Below are positions 40,600-51,321 of a stretch of 64,000 nt of DNA, piece by piece. This DNA comes from Cytobacillus firmus (GTDB lineage: Bacteria; Bacillota; Bacilli; Bacillales; Cytobacillaceae), in NCBI RefSeq assembly GCF_023612095.1, contig NZ_CP086235.1, forward strand, positions 1,509,001 through 1,573,000, read 5' to 3'. The stretch's first letter is position 1; each line of letters opens with the position of its first letter. The notes beneath the pieces were generated by a model. The model made no database searches, had not been told where the DNA came from, and saw only the letters and a list, made by a program, of their open reading frames with translations. The position numbers and the translations under genes are program-made.

Positions 40600-41403
40600 A
40601 TGGATAAAGTTAAAGTTATTATAGCGGGACCACGGGGGAGGATGGGAAGTGAAGCCGTCCAGCTTGTTAAGCGAACAGAGAACTATGAGTTAGCTGGCGT
40701 GATCGACCATAAAAATGGCGGTGGTTTTCTTAGCGATTTTGAAGGCTTCTCTCATTTTGGCCATGTTCCGGTGTACACGGATCTGGCCCTGGCCCTTCAG
40801 GAGCTGAGTCCCGACGTACTGATCGATTTGACAACTCCGGAAGTAGGAATGTTCCATACAAAAACTGCACTGGAATATGGTGTAAGGCCAGTTGTTGGAA
40901 CAACAGGCTTTTCGAAGGATAATCTGAAAGAGCTTGAAGAACTTTGCCATGAAAAAGGAATTGGCTGTATTATTGCGCCAAACTTTGCACTTGGTGCTGT
41001 ATTAATGATGAAATTCTCCCAATTGGCAGGAAGATATTTTAATGATGTGGAAATAATTGAGCTGCACCATGACCAGAAATTGGATGCTCCATCTGGTACT
41101 GCAGTTAAAACAGCGGAGATGGTTGCTGACGTAAGAACGAAAAAGGAGCAGGGGCACCCCGAGGAGAAGGAAACGATTCCTGGTGCCAGGGGCGCAAATT
41201 TCGATGGTATGCATATACATTCTGTTCGCCTGCCCGGCCTGATTGCTCATCAGCAGGTAATGTTCGGCTCTGAGGGCCAAACATTGACCATCCGTCATGA
41301 CTCATATAATAGAGCTTCTTTTATGTCAGGTGTAAAACTTGCTGTTGATACGGTTTTAAAAATTGATACGCTCGTTTACGGTCTCGAAAATATTATCGAC
41401 TAG
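40600..41403 (+). CDS. dapB: 4-hydroxy-tetrahydrodipicolinate reductase
   Basis: Reduces dihydrodipicolinate in lysine, diaminopimelate and (indirectly) spore dipicolinate supply. The nucleotide motif [10 protein letters not shown] is near residue 10. VVGTTGF is in the middle and [15 protein letters not shown] (near 155) holds the catalytic His and Lys. Length 267, as in B. subtilis. AGGAGAGAGG precedes the start. Confidence 0.96.
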   Translation: MDKVKVIIAGPRGRMGSEAVQLVKRTENYELAGVIDHKNGGGFLSDFEGFSHFGHVPVYTDLALALQELSPDVLIDLTTPEVGMFHTKTALEYGVRPVVGTTGFSKDNLKELEELCHEKGIGCIIAPNFALGAVLMMKFSQLAGRYFNDVEIIELHHDQKLDAPSGTAVKTAEMVADVRTKKEQGHPEEKETIPGARGANFDGMHIHSVRLPGLIAHQQVMFGSEGQTLTIRHDSYNRASFMSGVKLAVDTVLKIDTLVYGLENIID

Positions 41404-41417
41404 AAAGGGGTGCCGAC

Positions 41418-41839
41418 ATGAATATTGCCTTAATTGCCCATGATAAAAAAAAGGATGATATTGTAAGATTTGCGATCGCCTATAAATCCATTCTTGCTGA
41501 ACATACCCTTTATGCTACCGGAACAACCGGTTCACGCATCATGAAAGAAACTGGCCTTTCCATTCACCGTTTTCAGTCAGGACCTCTTGGGGGGACCAGG
41601 AAATTGGTGCTTTAATTGCCAACAATAAAATGGATGTTGTATTTTTCTTCAGAGATCCTTTGACTGTTCAGCCCCATGAGCCGGATGTCTCAGCGTTGGT
41701 GCGCCTTTGTGACGTATATGCTGTGCCGCTCGCGACAAATATGGGCACAGCGGAGATTATAATTAAAGGCATTGAACGCAATGATTTATCGTGGAGAAAT
41801 ATTGTAATTGAAAAAGGTGACATGAATGAATCTGGATAA
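41418..41839 (+). CDS. mgsA: Methylglyoxal synthase (frameshifted)
   Basis: Converts dihydroxyacetone phosphate to methylglyoxal. [13 protein letters not shown] and [10 protein letters not shown] (phosphate binding) are in frame. GPLGG then needs one more G in the run 41589-41594 (six, seven expected) to continue as [22 protein letters not shown], with the catalytic Asp. Repaired length is about 140 residues (B. subtilis 137). Overlaps bshB1 by 14 bases. Confidence 0.93.
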
Positions 41840-42542
41840 CCTTGATATTCTGGCATTTGGCGCTCATGCTGATGATGTTGAAATCGGCATGGGCGGCACA
41901 ATTGCCAAATTTGCCTCTATCGGAAAAAAGATTGGAATATGCGACTTAACACAGGCAGAGCTTTCTTCCAACGGGACGGTTGAAATCCGAACAGAAGAAT
42001 CGTTGAAAGCAGCAGATATTCTGGGTGTTACTATCCGGGAGACTCTTAATCTTCCTGACAGGGGCTTATTTTATAACCAGGAATACATAAAAAAGATTGC
42101 TGAATTGATCCGTAAATATAAACCTGCTCTAGTGTTTGCGCCATATATGGAGGACAGGCATCCAGACCACGGGCATTGTGCCCGCCTGGTGGAAGAAGCC
42201 GTCTTTTCAGCAGGAATCAAGAAATATGAAACAGGCGGCAATTTCGCTCCGCATAAAGTGAAAAACCTGCACTTTTACATGATAAATGGCTTCCATAAGC
42301 CTGACTTCCTGATCGATATCTCCTCTTTTATGGATAAAAAAATTGCAGGTCTCGAATCCTATCAAAGTCAATTTGCAAGAAGCCCAGGTTCATTTGATAC
42401 ACCGCTTGTCAACGGCTATATTGAAACTGTTGCAGCGAGGGAAAGCTTATTTGGAAAACAGGCAGGGGTGCAATATGCAGAGGGGTTTAAAGTGAAGAAT
42501 CCCTTACTGGTGAATACTGATATATTTGGTGGAGAATTATGA
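41826..42542 (+). CDS. bshB1: Bacillithiol biosynthesis deacetylase BshB1
   Basis: Removes acetate from GlcNAc-malate in bacillithiol synthesis. The zinc motif [13 protein letters not shown] (near residue 11) and ERHPDH-like DRHPDHGHC identify the PIG-L/LmbE fold. Length 238, normal. It is coupled to bshA, whose start overlaps its stop. Confidence 0.95.
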   Translation: MNLDNLDILAFGAHADDVEIGMGGTIAKFASIGKKIGICDLTQAELSSNGTVEIRTEESLKAADILGVTIRETLNLPDRGLFYNQEYIKKIAELIRKYKPALVFAPYMEDRHPDHGHCARLVEEAVFSAGIKKYETGGNFAPHKVKNLHFYMINGFHKPDFLIDISSFMDKKIAGLESYQSQFARSPGSFDTPLVNGYIETVAARESLFGKQAGVQYAEGFKVKNPLLVNTDIFGGEL

Positions 42543-43681
42543 GGAAAAAGTTAAAAATAGGTATCACCTGCTATCCCACGGTTGGAGGATCAGGTGTCGT
42601 TGCTACAGAATTAGGGAAAATGCTTGCCGAAAAAGGCCATGAAATACATTTTATTTCATCAAGCCTCCCTTTTAGACTGAAAAGGATGTACCCCAATATT
42701 TTTTATCATCAGGTGGATGTCAATCAATACTCTGTATTTCAATATGCTCCTTACGATATCGCGCTGGCAAGTAAAATGGCGGAAGTGATAAAACGCGAGG
42801 GCCTTGATCTGCTGCACGTGCATTATGCGATTCCCCATGCAGTTTGCGCGATTCTGGCAAAGCAGATGAGCGGTACAGACATTAAGATTGTTACCACCCT
42901 TCATGGAACAGATATTTCAGTTCTCGGGTACGACCCATCCCTTACAGATGCGATACGTTTTGGAATCGAGAAGTCTGATGGAGTTACAGCTGTTTCCAAA
43001 GCTTTAATATCGCAAACTTATGACCTGATTAAACCTGATAAGTCCATAAGAGCTGTTTATAATTTTATAGATGAAAGAATATACAGGAAAACCGATTCTC
43101 TTTACCTAAAAGAAGAGTATGGCATAAACGATGGTGAAAAGGTGATCATCCATGTATCTAATTTCCGCAATGTAAAGCGGGTACCGGATGTTGTTCAAGC
43201 CTTTGCCAAAATATCCGAAGAAGTTCCTTCAAAGTTGCTGTTAGTTGGAGACGGACCGGAAATGAGCGTTATATGCAGACTGGTGAATGACCTGAAGCTT
43301 AAAGACAAGGTTTTGTTTTTGGGAAAGCAGGACAATGTGGAGGAGCTTTACAGCATCAGTGATTTAATGCTCCTGTTATCGGAAAAGGAAAGCTTTGGAC
43401 TTGTTGCTCTTGAGGCAATGGCATGCGGAGTGCCATGCATCGGTACAGATGTCGGTGGAATTCCCGAAGTAATCAGCGATGGTGAGACCGGCTATATTTG
43501 CACTTTGGGTGATATAACTGGTATCTCGCTAAAAGCAATTAAATTGCTTACTGATGAGAAACTGCTAGACCGGTTCTCTTCACAATCCATATCGCTTGCA
43601 AAGAACAGGTTCAGTGCCGGCAGCATTGTCAGTCAATATGAAGAGCTTTATTATGAACTTTTGGAAAAAGGTGACCTTTGA
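42539..43681 (+). CDS. bshA: Bacillithiol biosynthesis glycosyltransferase BshA
   Basis: GT4 glycosyltransferase that joins UDP-GlcNAc and L-malate, the first bacillithiol step. [19 protein letters not shown] is at the N-terminus. The C-terminal Rossmann domain has [14 protein letters not shown] and the donor motif [18 protein letters not shown]. Length 380. ATG overlaps the bshB1 stop by four bases, and its own stop overlaps the cca start. Confidence 0.95.
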   Translation: MRKKLKIGITCYPTVGGSGVVATELGKMLAEKGHEIHFISSSLPFRLKRMYPNIFYHQVDVNQYSVFQYAPYDIALASKMAEVIKREGLDLLHVHYAIPHAVCAILAKQMSGTDIKIVTTLHGTDISVLGYDPSLTDAIRFGIEKSDGVTAVSKALISQTYDLIKPDKSIRAVYNFIDERIYRKTDSLYLKEEYGINDGEKVIIHVSNFRNVKRVPDVVQAFAKISEEVPSKLLLVGDGPEMSVICRLVNDLKLKDKVLFLGKQDNVEELYSISDLMLLLSEKESFGLVALEAMACGVPCIGTDVGGIPEVISDGETGYICTLGDITGISLKAIKLLTDEKLLDRFSSQSISLAKNRFSAGSIVSQYEELYYELLEKGDL

Positions 43682-44889
43682 TGAATGAAGCTTTTGCAAA
43701 GGCAGTTCCTGTGCTGGAGAAGTTAGAGGCTGCAGGTTTTGAGGCCTATTTTGTAGGAGGCTCTGTCAGGGATTATATACTTGGAAAAGAAATTGCAGAC
43801 GTCGATATTGCTACTTCGGCTACCCCGGAAGAAGTAAAAACCATATTCTCAAGAACACTTGATGTGGGTATTGAGCATGGCACTGTGGTGGTTCTATATC
43901 ATGGCATACCCTATGAAATTACAACCTTCCGAACAGAGGCAGAATACCTGGATTTTAGGCGGCCTTCAGAAGTAAGATTTATCAGATCACTGGAAGAGGA
44001 TTTGAAAAGAAGAGATTTTACGATGAACGCGATTGCCATGAATAAAGAAGGGCAGCTTATCGATCCTTTTAACGGCAGGGGCGCCATAGAGGAAAGAAAA
44101 ATTTGTACTGTAGGCAAGCCGGCTGAGAGATTTACTGAAGATGCCCTTCGAATGATGAGAGCAGTCCGTTTTTTCAGCCAGCTGGCATTTGAGATTGATA
44201 AAAACACTTATGCTGCTTTGGCATCCCTGTCACATTTACTAGAAAACATAGCAGTGGAAAGAAAGCTGGCAGAGTTCGAAAAGCTATTGGCGGGAACCGG
44301 CAGGATGAAAGCTCTTAAGGTCATTGCGGAAACAGGATTGTTTAATTATCTGCCAAAAATGTCAGGCTTCCAACAGGAATTAAAAGAAGCAGAGAAATAT
44401 AATGCTGCTGATCTGACTGGAGATGAAATGTGGGCCTTTCTTGCGTATATCTTTAAGTTGGACGAGTCACAGGCTGAAGCTTTTCTGAAGAACTGGAAAC
44501 TGCCTTTAAAGAGAACAAAGAAAATAGTGTCGATTATCAGCTGGATCCGGTACAGAGCCAAAAACCAGTGGGGGGCCTATTCCCTTTATCAGGCAGGGGA
44601 CAAGTCCCTGAACGCGGAACGGGTCCGCAACGTAATCTTGCATGAGGACTCAAGCAGGGGAACAGTCAGCCTGCTGAGTCAATATAATTCTCTGCCGATC
44701 AAAGAAAGAAGAGACCTTCAGCTTACTGGAGATCAGCTGATGAATTGGTTTGGCAAACCTCCTGGTCCCTGGATTAAAGCGGAGCTTGAAAAAACCGAAA
44801 AAGCAGTCTTGCGCGGCGAAGTGAGTAATAGCAATGAATCCATAAGGGAGTGGCTCATAAAGTGCAATCAGAAATCAGGAACAAATTGA
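43681..44889 (+). CDS. cca: CCA-adding tRNA nucleotidyltransferase
   Basis: Adds or repairs the 3' CCA of tRNAs. The class II signature GGSVRDYILGKEIADVDIATSA (near residue 25; DxD metal ligands) is followed by RRDFTMNAIAM and the all-helical body. Length 402 (B. subtilis 397). The ATG overlaps the bshA stop. Confidence 0.95.
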   Translation: MNEAFAKAVPVLEKLEAAGFEAYFVGGSVRDYILGKEIADVDIATSATPEEVKTIFSRTLDVGIEHGTVVVLYHGIPYEITTFRTEAEYLDFRRPSEVRFIRSLEEDLKRRDFTMNAIAMNKEGQLIDPFNGRGAIEERKICTVGKPAERFTEDALRMMRAVRFFSQLAFEIDKNTYAALASLSHLLENIAVERKLAEFEKLLAGTGRMKALKVIAETGLFNYLPKMSGFQQELKEAEKYNAADLTGDEMWAFLAYIFKLDESQAEAFLKNWKLPLKRTKKIVSIISWIRYRAKNQWGAYSLYQAGDKSLNAERVRNVILHEDSSRGTVSLLSQYNSLPIKERRDLQLTGDQLMNWFGKPPGPWIKAELEKTEKAVLRGEVSNSNESIREWLIKCNQKSGTN

Positions 44890-45845
44890 TTGATGCTTTT
44901 ACGAAAAGCAATGAGGAATATCTTTCAGGCCAGTATTTAGCTGACCTGATTGGATGTTCAAGAACGGCTGTATGGAAGCATATTGAAGAGCTGAGGAAAG
45001 AAGGCTTTGAATTGGAAGCGGTCAGAAGAAAAGGTTATCGGATAACAAAAACACCTGAAAAAGTTACCCCTGATGAAATCAGACTTGGTTTGCAGACTGA
45101 AGCCCTCGGACGCCAGATTCATCATGAAGAAAGTGTTGATTCAACCCAGAAGATTGCCCATCGCCTTGCATACGAGGGTGCGCAGGAAGGAACCGTTGTC
45201 ATAGCGGAAGAACAGCTTTCAGGCAGGGGCAGAATGGACAGGAGATGGCATTCTCCCAAATCAACAGGCATATGGATGAGTGTTATCCTAAGGCCGAACA
45301 TTCCACCGCCGAAAGCTCCGCAGCTTACGCTGATTACAGCAGTGGCTGTTGTACAGGCAATTGAAGAGCTGACCGATTTAACACCGCAAATTAAATGGCC
45401 GAATGATATTTTGATGAACGGGAAGAAGGTTACAGGAATTCTGACAGAACTGCAGGCGGATGCCGACCGTATTATTTCTATTATCATAGGAATTGGCATC
45501 AACGTTAACCAGCAGCTTGATGATTATCCCGATGAACTTAAAGAAATTGCCACTTCATTATCCATTGAAAAAGGCGAAAAGCTTTCAAGAGCTGAGCTCA
45601 TTAAGATCCTGCTTGGCAAACTGGAAAACCTGTATAAGCTTTATTTAGAGAAGGGCTTTTATCCGATTAAGCTTTTATGGGAAAGTTATGCGGTTAGCAT
45701 CGGCAAGAATCTTACTGCAAGAACGATTACCGGAAGTATATATGGCAAGGCCCTTGGAATTACCGAAGATGGGGTCCTGATGATTGAAGACAGCAGCGGG
45801 AAAGTCCATCACGTATATTCTGCAGACATTGAACTGGATGTTTAG
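44862..45845 (+). CDS. birA: BirA, biotin-protein ligase and biotin-operon repressor
   Basis: Biotinylates acetyl-CoA carboxylase and represses biotin genes. An N-terminal winged helix (about 8-65, with GCSRTAVWKHIEELRKEG) is followed by the ligase domain: SGRGRMDRRW binds the adenylate, then KWPNDIL and GIGINVNQ. The GTG at 44862 aligns with the B. subtilis start; a GTG at 44850 is in frame and possible. It overlaps the end of cca. Confidence 0.93.
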   Translation: MQSEIRNKLIDAFTKSNEEYLSGQYLADLIGCSRTAVWKHIEELRKEGFELEAVRRKGYRITKTPEKVTPDEIRLGLQTEALGRQIHHEESVDSTQKIAHRLAYEGAQEGTVVIAEEQLSGRGRMDRRWHSPKSTGIWMSVILRPNIPPPKAPQLTLITAVAVVQAIEELTDLTPQIKWPNDILMNGKKVTGILTELQADADRIISIIIGIGINVNQQLDDYPDELKEIATSLSIEKGEKLSRAELIKILLGKLENLYKLYLEKGFYPIKLLWESYAVSIGKNLTARTITGSIYGKALGITEDGVLMIEDSSGKVHHVYSADIELDV

Positions 45846-46019
45846 AAGGCCCGCCTGAAAGTTTTTATAGCCAACTCATTTGCCTTTTTGATATACTTTT
45901 TATGGGCAGTATCCTTAACAGAACTGCACCTTTTTTAAGGAAACGCAAATATAATATATCTGCCTAGATCCAAAAAAAATGGACCGGGACAGAGGGATGA
46001 ACTGATATATGAGCTTATG

Positions 46020-46052
46020 TAAAATCCTTCTGCCAACAGAAGGATTTTTTTA
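46020..46052 (+). terminator. Terminator between birA and panB
   Basis: AAAATCCTTCTG pairs with CAGAAGGATTTT around CCAA, followed by T. In the rest of the 45846-46112 gap only an isolated TATAAT (45950-45955) was seen. Confidence 0.9.
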
Positions 46053-46115
46053 AATGTTCTGTTTTTTAAACTCATTAAAGTTTTATTGCCTCTTCCTGCA
46101 TAAGGAGGACGAATG

Positions 46116-46952
46116 ATGAAGCAAACAACAGACTTTTTAAAAATGAAAGAAAATGATGAGAAAATTGTCATGCTGACCGCCTATGATTTCCCTGCTGCCA
46201 AGCAGGCTGAAAAGGCCAATGTGGACATGATACTTGTTGGGGATTCGCTGGGGATGGTAGTCCTGGGCTATGATTCAACGGTTCCTGTGACGATGGAGGA
46301 TATGATTCATCACGGAAAAGCTGTTAAACGGGGGGCACAACATACATTCATTGTCATTGACATGCCGTTTATGAGTTATCACTTGTCCGTGAAAGATACA
46401 CTGTTAAATGGAGCAAGGCTCATTCAGGAGACTGGTGCACATGCTGTTAAGCTTGAAGGCGGTGATGAAGTCGCACAACAAATCATGGCGTTAACAAAAG
46501 CAGGCATTCCTGTTATTGCCCACCTCGGTCTGACACCACAATCCGTTGGCGTCCTGGGAGGCTATAAGGTCCAGGGGAAAAACGCTGAAGCAGCCAGAAA
46601 GCTGATTGATGATGCCAGGGAATGTGAGAGAGCCGGAGCCTTTGCTCTTGTCCTTGAGTGTGTTCCAAAACAGCTGGCAAAGCAGATCACGGAAGAATTG
46701 ACGATTCCAGTCATTGGAATCGGGGCTGGCAAGAATACCGATGGACAGGTCCTTGTGTACCATGATGTATTAGGATACGGTGTTGATCGTGTTCCAAAGT
46801 TCGTGAAACAGTATGAAAATCTGAACCCGATTATCGGCGACAGCCTTACTAAATATTCCGCTGAAGTGAAGAATGGAGCATTTCCTGATGATTCCCATTC
46901 TTTCAGGATGAAAGAGGAAGAGCTGCTGAGTCTGTATGGAGGAAAAGCATGA
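46116..46952 (+). CDS. panB: 3-methyl-2-oxobutanoate hydroxymethyltransferase
   Basis: First committed pantothenate step (ketopantoate synthesis). [28 protein letters not shown] and IDMPFMSYH are diagnostic; [20 protein letters not shown] is in the second half. Length 278. Two adjacent ATG codons (46113, 46116) follow AAGGAGGACGA; the second matches the family start. Confidence 0.96.
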   Translation: MKQTTDFLKMKENDEKIVMLTAYDFPAAKQAEKANVDMILVGDSLGMVVLGYDSTVPVTMEDMIHHGKAVKRGAQHTFIVIDMPFMSYHLSVKDTLLNGARLIQETGAHAVKLEGGDEVAQQIMALTKAGIPVIAHLGLTPQSVGVLGGYKVQGKNAEAARKLIDDARECERAGAFALVLECVPKQLAKQITEELTIPVIGIGAGKNTDGQVLVYHDVLGYGVDRVPKFVKQYENLNPIIGDSLTKYSAEVKNGAFPDDSHSFRMKEEELLSLYGGKA

Positions 46953-47806
46953 GAACGATTACTGATATAAGAGAAATGCAAAGGATTGCTTTACAGCTTA
47001 AGAGGGAAGGAAAAACAATCGGTTTTGTCCCGACAATGGGCTATTTGCATGAAGGCCATCTTTCGTTATTAAGGAATGCCAGGAAAGAAAACGATGTGAC
47101 TGTGGTCAGCATCTTTGTCAATCCGCTGCAATTTGGCCCTAAAGAAGATTTAGCGACATACCCAAGGGATTTCGAGCGTGACAGCAGCCTTGCAGAGAAA
47201 GAGGGCTGCGATTATCTTTTCTTTCCTTCAGCAGAAGATATGTATCCTGCAGCACTGTCGGTAACGGCTAAGGTACAGGAGCGGACAAATGCTTTATGCG
47301 GAAAATCACGGCCTGGACATTTCGATGGTGTGGCCACAGTCCTGATAAAACTGTTCAACATTGTTCAGCCGGATAAAGTGTATTTCGGGATGAAGGATGC
47401 CCAGCAGGTGGCTGTCGTTGACGGGCTTGTAAGAGATTTTAATATTCCAGTGGAGATTGTTCCTGTTCAGACGGTAAGGGAAGAGGATGGTCTTGCTAAG
47501 AGCTCACGCAACGTTCACCTTCTGCCGGCGGAACGCGACCAGGCCTCTGCTCTCCATCAAAGCCTTAAAATGGCGGAGTCTCTAATAGCTGAAGGGGAAA
47601 ATGATCCCGTCAAGCTTCTCAGCATCATCAGGGGATTTATTGAAAAAAACACAAGCGGGGAAATAGATTACATTGAAATTCTATCCTATCCGGATCTTAA
47701 ACAGCTCACCCGTCTCGAAGAGAAAATCATTATCGCTATGGCCGTTAAATTCACAAAGGCCCGTTTAATAGATAACGCAATAATATCAGTGAAAAAAGAA
47801 AGCTAA
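46949..47806 (+). CDS. panC: Pantothenate synthetase
   Basis: ATP-dependent joining of pantoate and beta-alanine. [18 protein letters not shown] (near residue 27) includes the HxGH nucleotide motif. [16 protein letters not shown] and the KMSKS-like AKSSRN are present. Length 285. Overlaps panB by four bases. Confidence 0.96.
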   Translation: MRTITDIREMQRIALQLKREGKTIGFVPTMGYLHEGHLSLLRNARKENDVTVVSIFVNPLQFGPKEDLATYPRDFERDSSLAEKEGCDYLFFPSAEDMYPAALSVTAKVQERTNALCGKSRPGHFDGVATVLIKLFNIVQPDKVYFGMKDAQQVAVVDGLVRDFNIPVEIVPVQTVREEDGLAKSSRNVHLLPAERDQASALHQSLKMAESLIAEGENDPVKLLSIIRGFIEKNTSGEIDYIEILSYPDLKQLTRLEEKIIIAMAVKFTKARLIDNAIISVKKES

Positions 47807-47820
47807 GGGAGGAAGGCAGC

Positions 47821-48204
47821 ATGTTTCGCACCATGATGAATGGCAAGATCCATCGTGCAACAGTAACAGAAGCCAATCTGAATTATGTTGGCAGCATCAC
47901 AATTGATACGGACATTATTGAAGCGGTAGGAATGGCACCTAATGAAAAGGTTCAAATCGTCAATAATAACAATGGCGCAAGATTTGAAACCTATATTATT
48001 CCAGGGGAAAGAGGCAGCGGAGTAATCTGTGTAAATGGGGCAGCTGCACGTCTTGTTCAGGAAGGCGATATTGTCATTATCATTTCATATGCTCTTGTTC
48101 CTGATGATAAGGTGCCTTATCATGAACCAAAGGTAGCCATAATGGACAGCAGCAATCGGATCGCTGACATGATACATGCAGAACCGGAAAGTACAGTGCT
48201 ATAA
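47821..48204 (+). CDS. panD: Aspartate 1-decarboxylase proenzyme
   Basis: Makes beta-alanine for pantothenate. The self-processing site is Gly24-Ser25 in [10 protein letters not shown], which yields the pyruvoyl group. [21 protein letters not shown] is conserved. Length 127, identical to B. subtilis. GGGAGGAAGG precedes the ATG. Last gene of panBCD. Confidence 0.96.
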   Translation: MFRTMMNGKIHRATVTEANLNYVGSITIDTDIIEAVGMAPNEKVQIVNNNNGARFETYIIPGERGSGVICVNGAAARLVQEGDIVIIISYALVPDDKVPYHEPKVAIMDSSNRIADMIHAEPESTVL

Positions 48205-48216
48205 TGTATTTAAACT

Positions 48217-48253
48217 AGAGCGGAACTCTTATGGAGCTTCGGCTCTTTTTTAT
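48217..48253 (+). terminator. Terminator after panBCD
   Basis: An AGAGC...GCTCT stem with an inner GAGC-TTCG-GCTC tetraloop hairpin, followed by TTTTTT. Confidence 0.75.
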
Positions 48254-48372
48254 AATCGGCAATGAATAAGGGATAGAAGCAGGTGGAAGAAAATAAAGAG
48301 GGAAAAGTATTTGCCTTTTTCTTTTTCCGTTTTTATGATACCTTTTGAATGACTGAATATGAGGTGTTAGCC

Positions 48373-51174
48373 ATGGGTAATAAATATGTTGTAGTGGATT
48401 TGGAAACAACCGGGAACGCCCCGAAAAAAGGCGATAAAATAATACAATTCGCTGCTGTGGTAATCGAAAACGGAAAAATTACTGAGCAATACTCCTCCCT
48501 TATAAACCCGGAGCAATCTATTCCCCCTTTCATAGAAGAACTGACAGGTCTGTCAGATGAAATGGTCGAGGATGCCCCGCTTTTTTCGGAGATTGCCCAT
48601 AAAGTCCTGACTTTGCTTGAGGGTGCCTATTTTGTGGCACACAATGTTCTATTTGATTTGTCTTTTTTACAGGAAGAATTGATTGAGGCAGGATATAACG
48701 GATTTTACGGCCCTGTTCTCGATACAGTGGAGATGGCCCGAATTCTTCTTCCCACCGCAGATAGCTACAAATTATCAGATCTGTCGCTCCGGGAAGGACT
48801 GAATCATGAACGCCCCCATCAGGCAGACAGTGATGCATATGTTACTGCTGAGCTCCTGTTAATATTATTAAACAAGCTTAAAAACCTTCCTAATACCACC
48901 ATAGAACGGCTGCATAAGCTGTCTGGAGGCTTAAAGAGTGACCTTGATATATTATTGGACGAGCACATTTTAATTAATGATAGCAAGATTGAGCAACTGG
49001 CAGATGATATTGAAGTTCACAGAGGAATTGCTTTAAAAAGAGGAACGGAACGGCAGGAATCTCCAGGATCCGGAGTTCAGGCCTTTCCTTTCCGTGAAGA
49101 GGAAAAACAGGCATTGTTCGTTAAAGCTTTCCCGTCCTATGAAAAAAGGCAAGGCCAGTTTATCATGATGGATTCGGTTTATGAGGCTTTCAAAAATAAA
49201 CAGCATGCATTAATAGAGGCAGGAACTGGTGTTGGGAAATCCCTGGCATACCTTGTTCCGGCTGCTTTACATGCAAAGGAGAGCGGCAGAACTGTCATTA
49301 TCAGTACATATACAACACAGCTGCAGGAGCAGCTGCTTTCAAAGGATGTTCCTCTGCTGCAAAAAATGCTTTCATTCCCGCTTAGTACTGTATTGCTGAA
49401 GGGGAGAAGCCACTATATCAGCCTGGCGAAGTTCGTTCAAACACTGAGAGATGATGAAGATAATTATGATACAATCCTCAGTAAAATGCAGATTCTTGTA
49501 TGGCTTCTGGAGACTGACACTGGTGATATTGATGAATTAAACCTGTCAAGCGGCGGGATGATTTACTGGAGCAGAATAAAAAATGATGAAACAGCTTTTT
49601 TGCAGGATAAGTCGTGGATATCGAGAGATTTTTATCTGAGGGCAAGAAAGGAAGCACAAAAGGCAGATATCATTATTACGAATCATTCACTGCTATTAAC
49701 GGATCTTACAGCAAGTACTGCTATTTTGCCGGAATTCAGCCATGTGGTGATCGATGAAGGGCATCATTTTGTGAAGGCTTCCGGGAAACATTTCGGAAAC
49801 AAACTGGATTATTTATCAGTGCGGCTGATGCTTGGACAAATTGGAATGATGGAACAGAAACAGCTCTATTTTAAGCTTGAGAAGCTGGTGGAAGAGAAAG
49901 CAGTTACACGGGATGATTTCATGCATTCTTTTGAAGTCAACCAATTAATAGCTGATATTGTTCATGAAATGGATGAATTGTTCAGAGTAATAGCGATGTA
50001 TGCAAAGAAGTACAATAAAGCCAAAAAAAGCGTAAATCGAATTTCAGTGAGATTTAATAAAAGTGCTGCCAATAAGGAAATGAAGGCTGTTTTAGCGGGT
50101 GCTGAACGTTTTGGCTTTATGATTAAAGATTTAATCCAGGCCCTGGACAGTCGTGTATGCGCAGTTTCAGCAATTAAATCGGCCCTGTCTCTTGAGGAAA
50201 AGGCATTAATGGAGGAAGTGGCTTCTATTTTGGATGATTTGCGGGATATGAATGAAGACGTAAAACATATCTTTCATTTGCCGGCCGCCGAATTTGTTGT
50301 ATGGATAGAAATGGATACGCGCGCAGCCCAAAATGCCACAACGGTTTATGCACAGCCTGTATCGGTTTCTGAATACCTTAAAGATCAATTCTTCAGCCAA
50401 AAGGAAAGTACGGTTATTACATCTGCCACTTTATCAGTAAAAAATTCCTTTAGTTTTATCGTAAAAGAATTAGGGCTGGAGGAACAGCAATGCACTCTGA
50501 AGCAAATTCAATCTCCTTTTGATTATCAGAATCAGGTTAAGCTCGTGATTTCTGATGATTTGCCTGAAGTTAATGCAGTACCGCTCGAGGAGTATGTCGC
50601 ATCCATTACCGAGCATATTATTTCCATTGCGGAAGCAGCAAAGGGAAGAATGCTGATTCTTTTCACTTCGCATGAAATGTTAAGGAAAACCCATGAGCTT
50701 ATAAAGGAATCAGGATTTCTGGAGGACTATGCTATCATCGCACAGGGTGTGACAAGCGGGAGCAGGTCAAGGCTAACGAGAAATTTCCAGCGTTTTGATA
50801 AAGCCATCCTCTTAGGGACAAGCAGCTTTTGGGAAGGTGTAGATATCCCGGGTGAGGATCTTTCCTGTCTTGTTATTGTAAGACTGCCATTTTCTCCGCC
50901 TGATGAACCGATGGCACAGGCAAAAAATGAGCAGATTGCCAATAAAGGAAAAAATCCGTTTTCCGAATACTCTTTGCCCGAGGCAATTATCCGTTTTAAG
51001 CAGGGTGTAGGGAGATTAATCAGAACAAGTTCCGACAGGGGAGTCATCGTGATATTTGACCGGAGAATCATCACCGCACGATATGGGAAAGCATTCCTGG
51101 ATTCCATTCCGCCCATTCCTGTCGAGAAAAGCAATATTGATGAAATTGTTGATTTAATTAATAATTGGCTATAA
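48373..51174 (+). CDS. dinG: DinG, DEDDh exonuclease-helicase-like protein
   Basis: Residues about 1-170 form a DEDDh 3'-5' exonuclease (VVVDLETTGN, then VAHNVLFDLSFL and HQADSDAYVT). The rest is an XPD/DinG-like superfamily 2 helicase: Walker A EAGTGVGKSLAYL (near residue 282), DEGH box VIDEGHHF, GTSSFWEGVDIPG, and QGVGRLIRTSSDRG. The position of the first Fe-S cysteine of XPD/DinG is KGRSHYISLAKF here, without Cys, so no Fe-S cluster is expected. Length 933 (B. subtilis 931). ATG 48373 follows GAGGTG. Confidence 0.94.
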   Translation: MGNKYVVVDLETTGNAPKKGDKIIQFAAVVIENGKITEQYSSLINPEQSIPPFIEELTGLSDEMVEDAPLFSEIAHKVLTLLEGAYFVAHNVLFDLSFLQEELIEAGYNGFYGPVLDTVEMARILLPTADSYKLSDLSLREGLNHERPHQADSDAYVTAELLLILLNKLKNLPNTTIERLHKLSGGLKSDLDILLDEHILINDSKIEQLADDIEVHRGIALKRGTERQESPGSGVQAFPFREEEKQALFVKAFPSYEKRQGQFIMMDSVYEAFKNKQHALIEAGTGVGKSLAYLVPAALHAKESGRTVIISTYTTQLQEQLLSKDVPLLQKMLSFPLSTVLLKGRSHYISLAKFVQTLRDDEDNYDTILSKMQILVWLLETDTGDIDELNLSSGGMIYWSRIKNDETAFLQDKSWISRDFYLRARKEAQKADIIITNHSLLLTDLTASTAILPEFSHVVIDEGHHFVKASGKHFGNKLDYLSVRLMLGQIGMMEQKQLYFKLEKLVEEKAVTRDDFMHSFEVNQLIADIVHEMDELFRVIAMYAKKYNKAKKSVNRISVRFNKSAANKEMKAVLAGAERFGFMIKDLIQALDSRVCAVSAIKSALSLEEKALMEEVASILDDLRDMNEDVKHIFHLPAAEFVVWIEMDTRAAQNATTVYAQPVSVSEYLKDQFFSQKESTVITSATLSVKNSFSFIVKELGLEEQQCTLKQIQSPFDYQNQVKLVISDDLPEVNAVPLEEYVASITEHIISIAEAAKGRMLILFTSHEMLRKTHELIKESGFLEDYAIIAQGVTSGSRSRLTRNFQRFDKAILLGTSSFWEGVDIPGEDLSCLVIVRLPFSPPDEPMAQAKNEQIANKGKNPFSEYSLPEAIIRFKQGVGRLIRTSSDRGVIVIFDRRIITARYGKAFLDSIPPIPVEKSNIDEIVDLINNWL

Positions 51175-51321
51175 ACGTTTAGTGTATTTTCACTTTCACT
51201 CCTTTATGATGAACAAAGGTCTGTAATGCAGGATAAATTTAGATGATTAACACATTATAAATTTGTTGGGTTTTAATAAATCCTCATTCTGCTTTTGTTT
51301 CAATGTAGGAGGAATGGAAAG

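Noticed and set aside
45935..46112. Possible T-box or other riboswitch before panB
   Set aside because: A TGGACCGGGAC stretch hints at a T-box antiterminator but lacks the conserved GGTGG.ACC core and specifier stem; only an ordinary terminator is clear.
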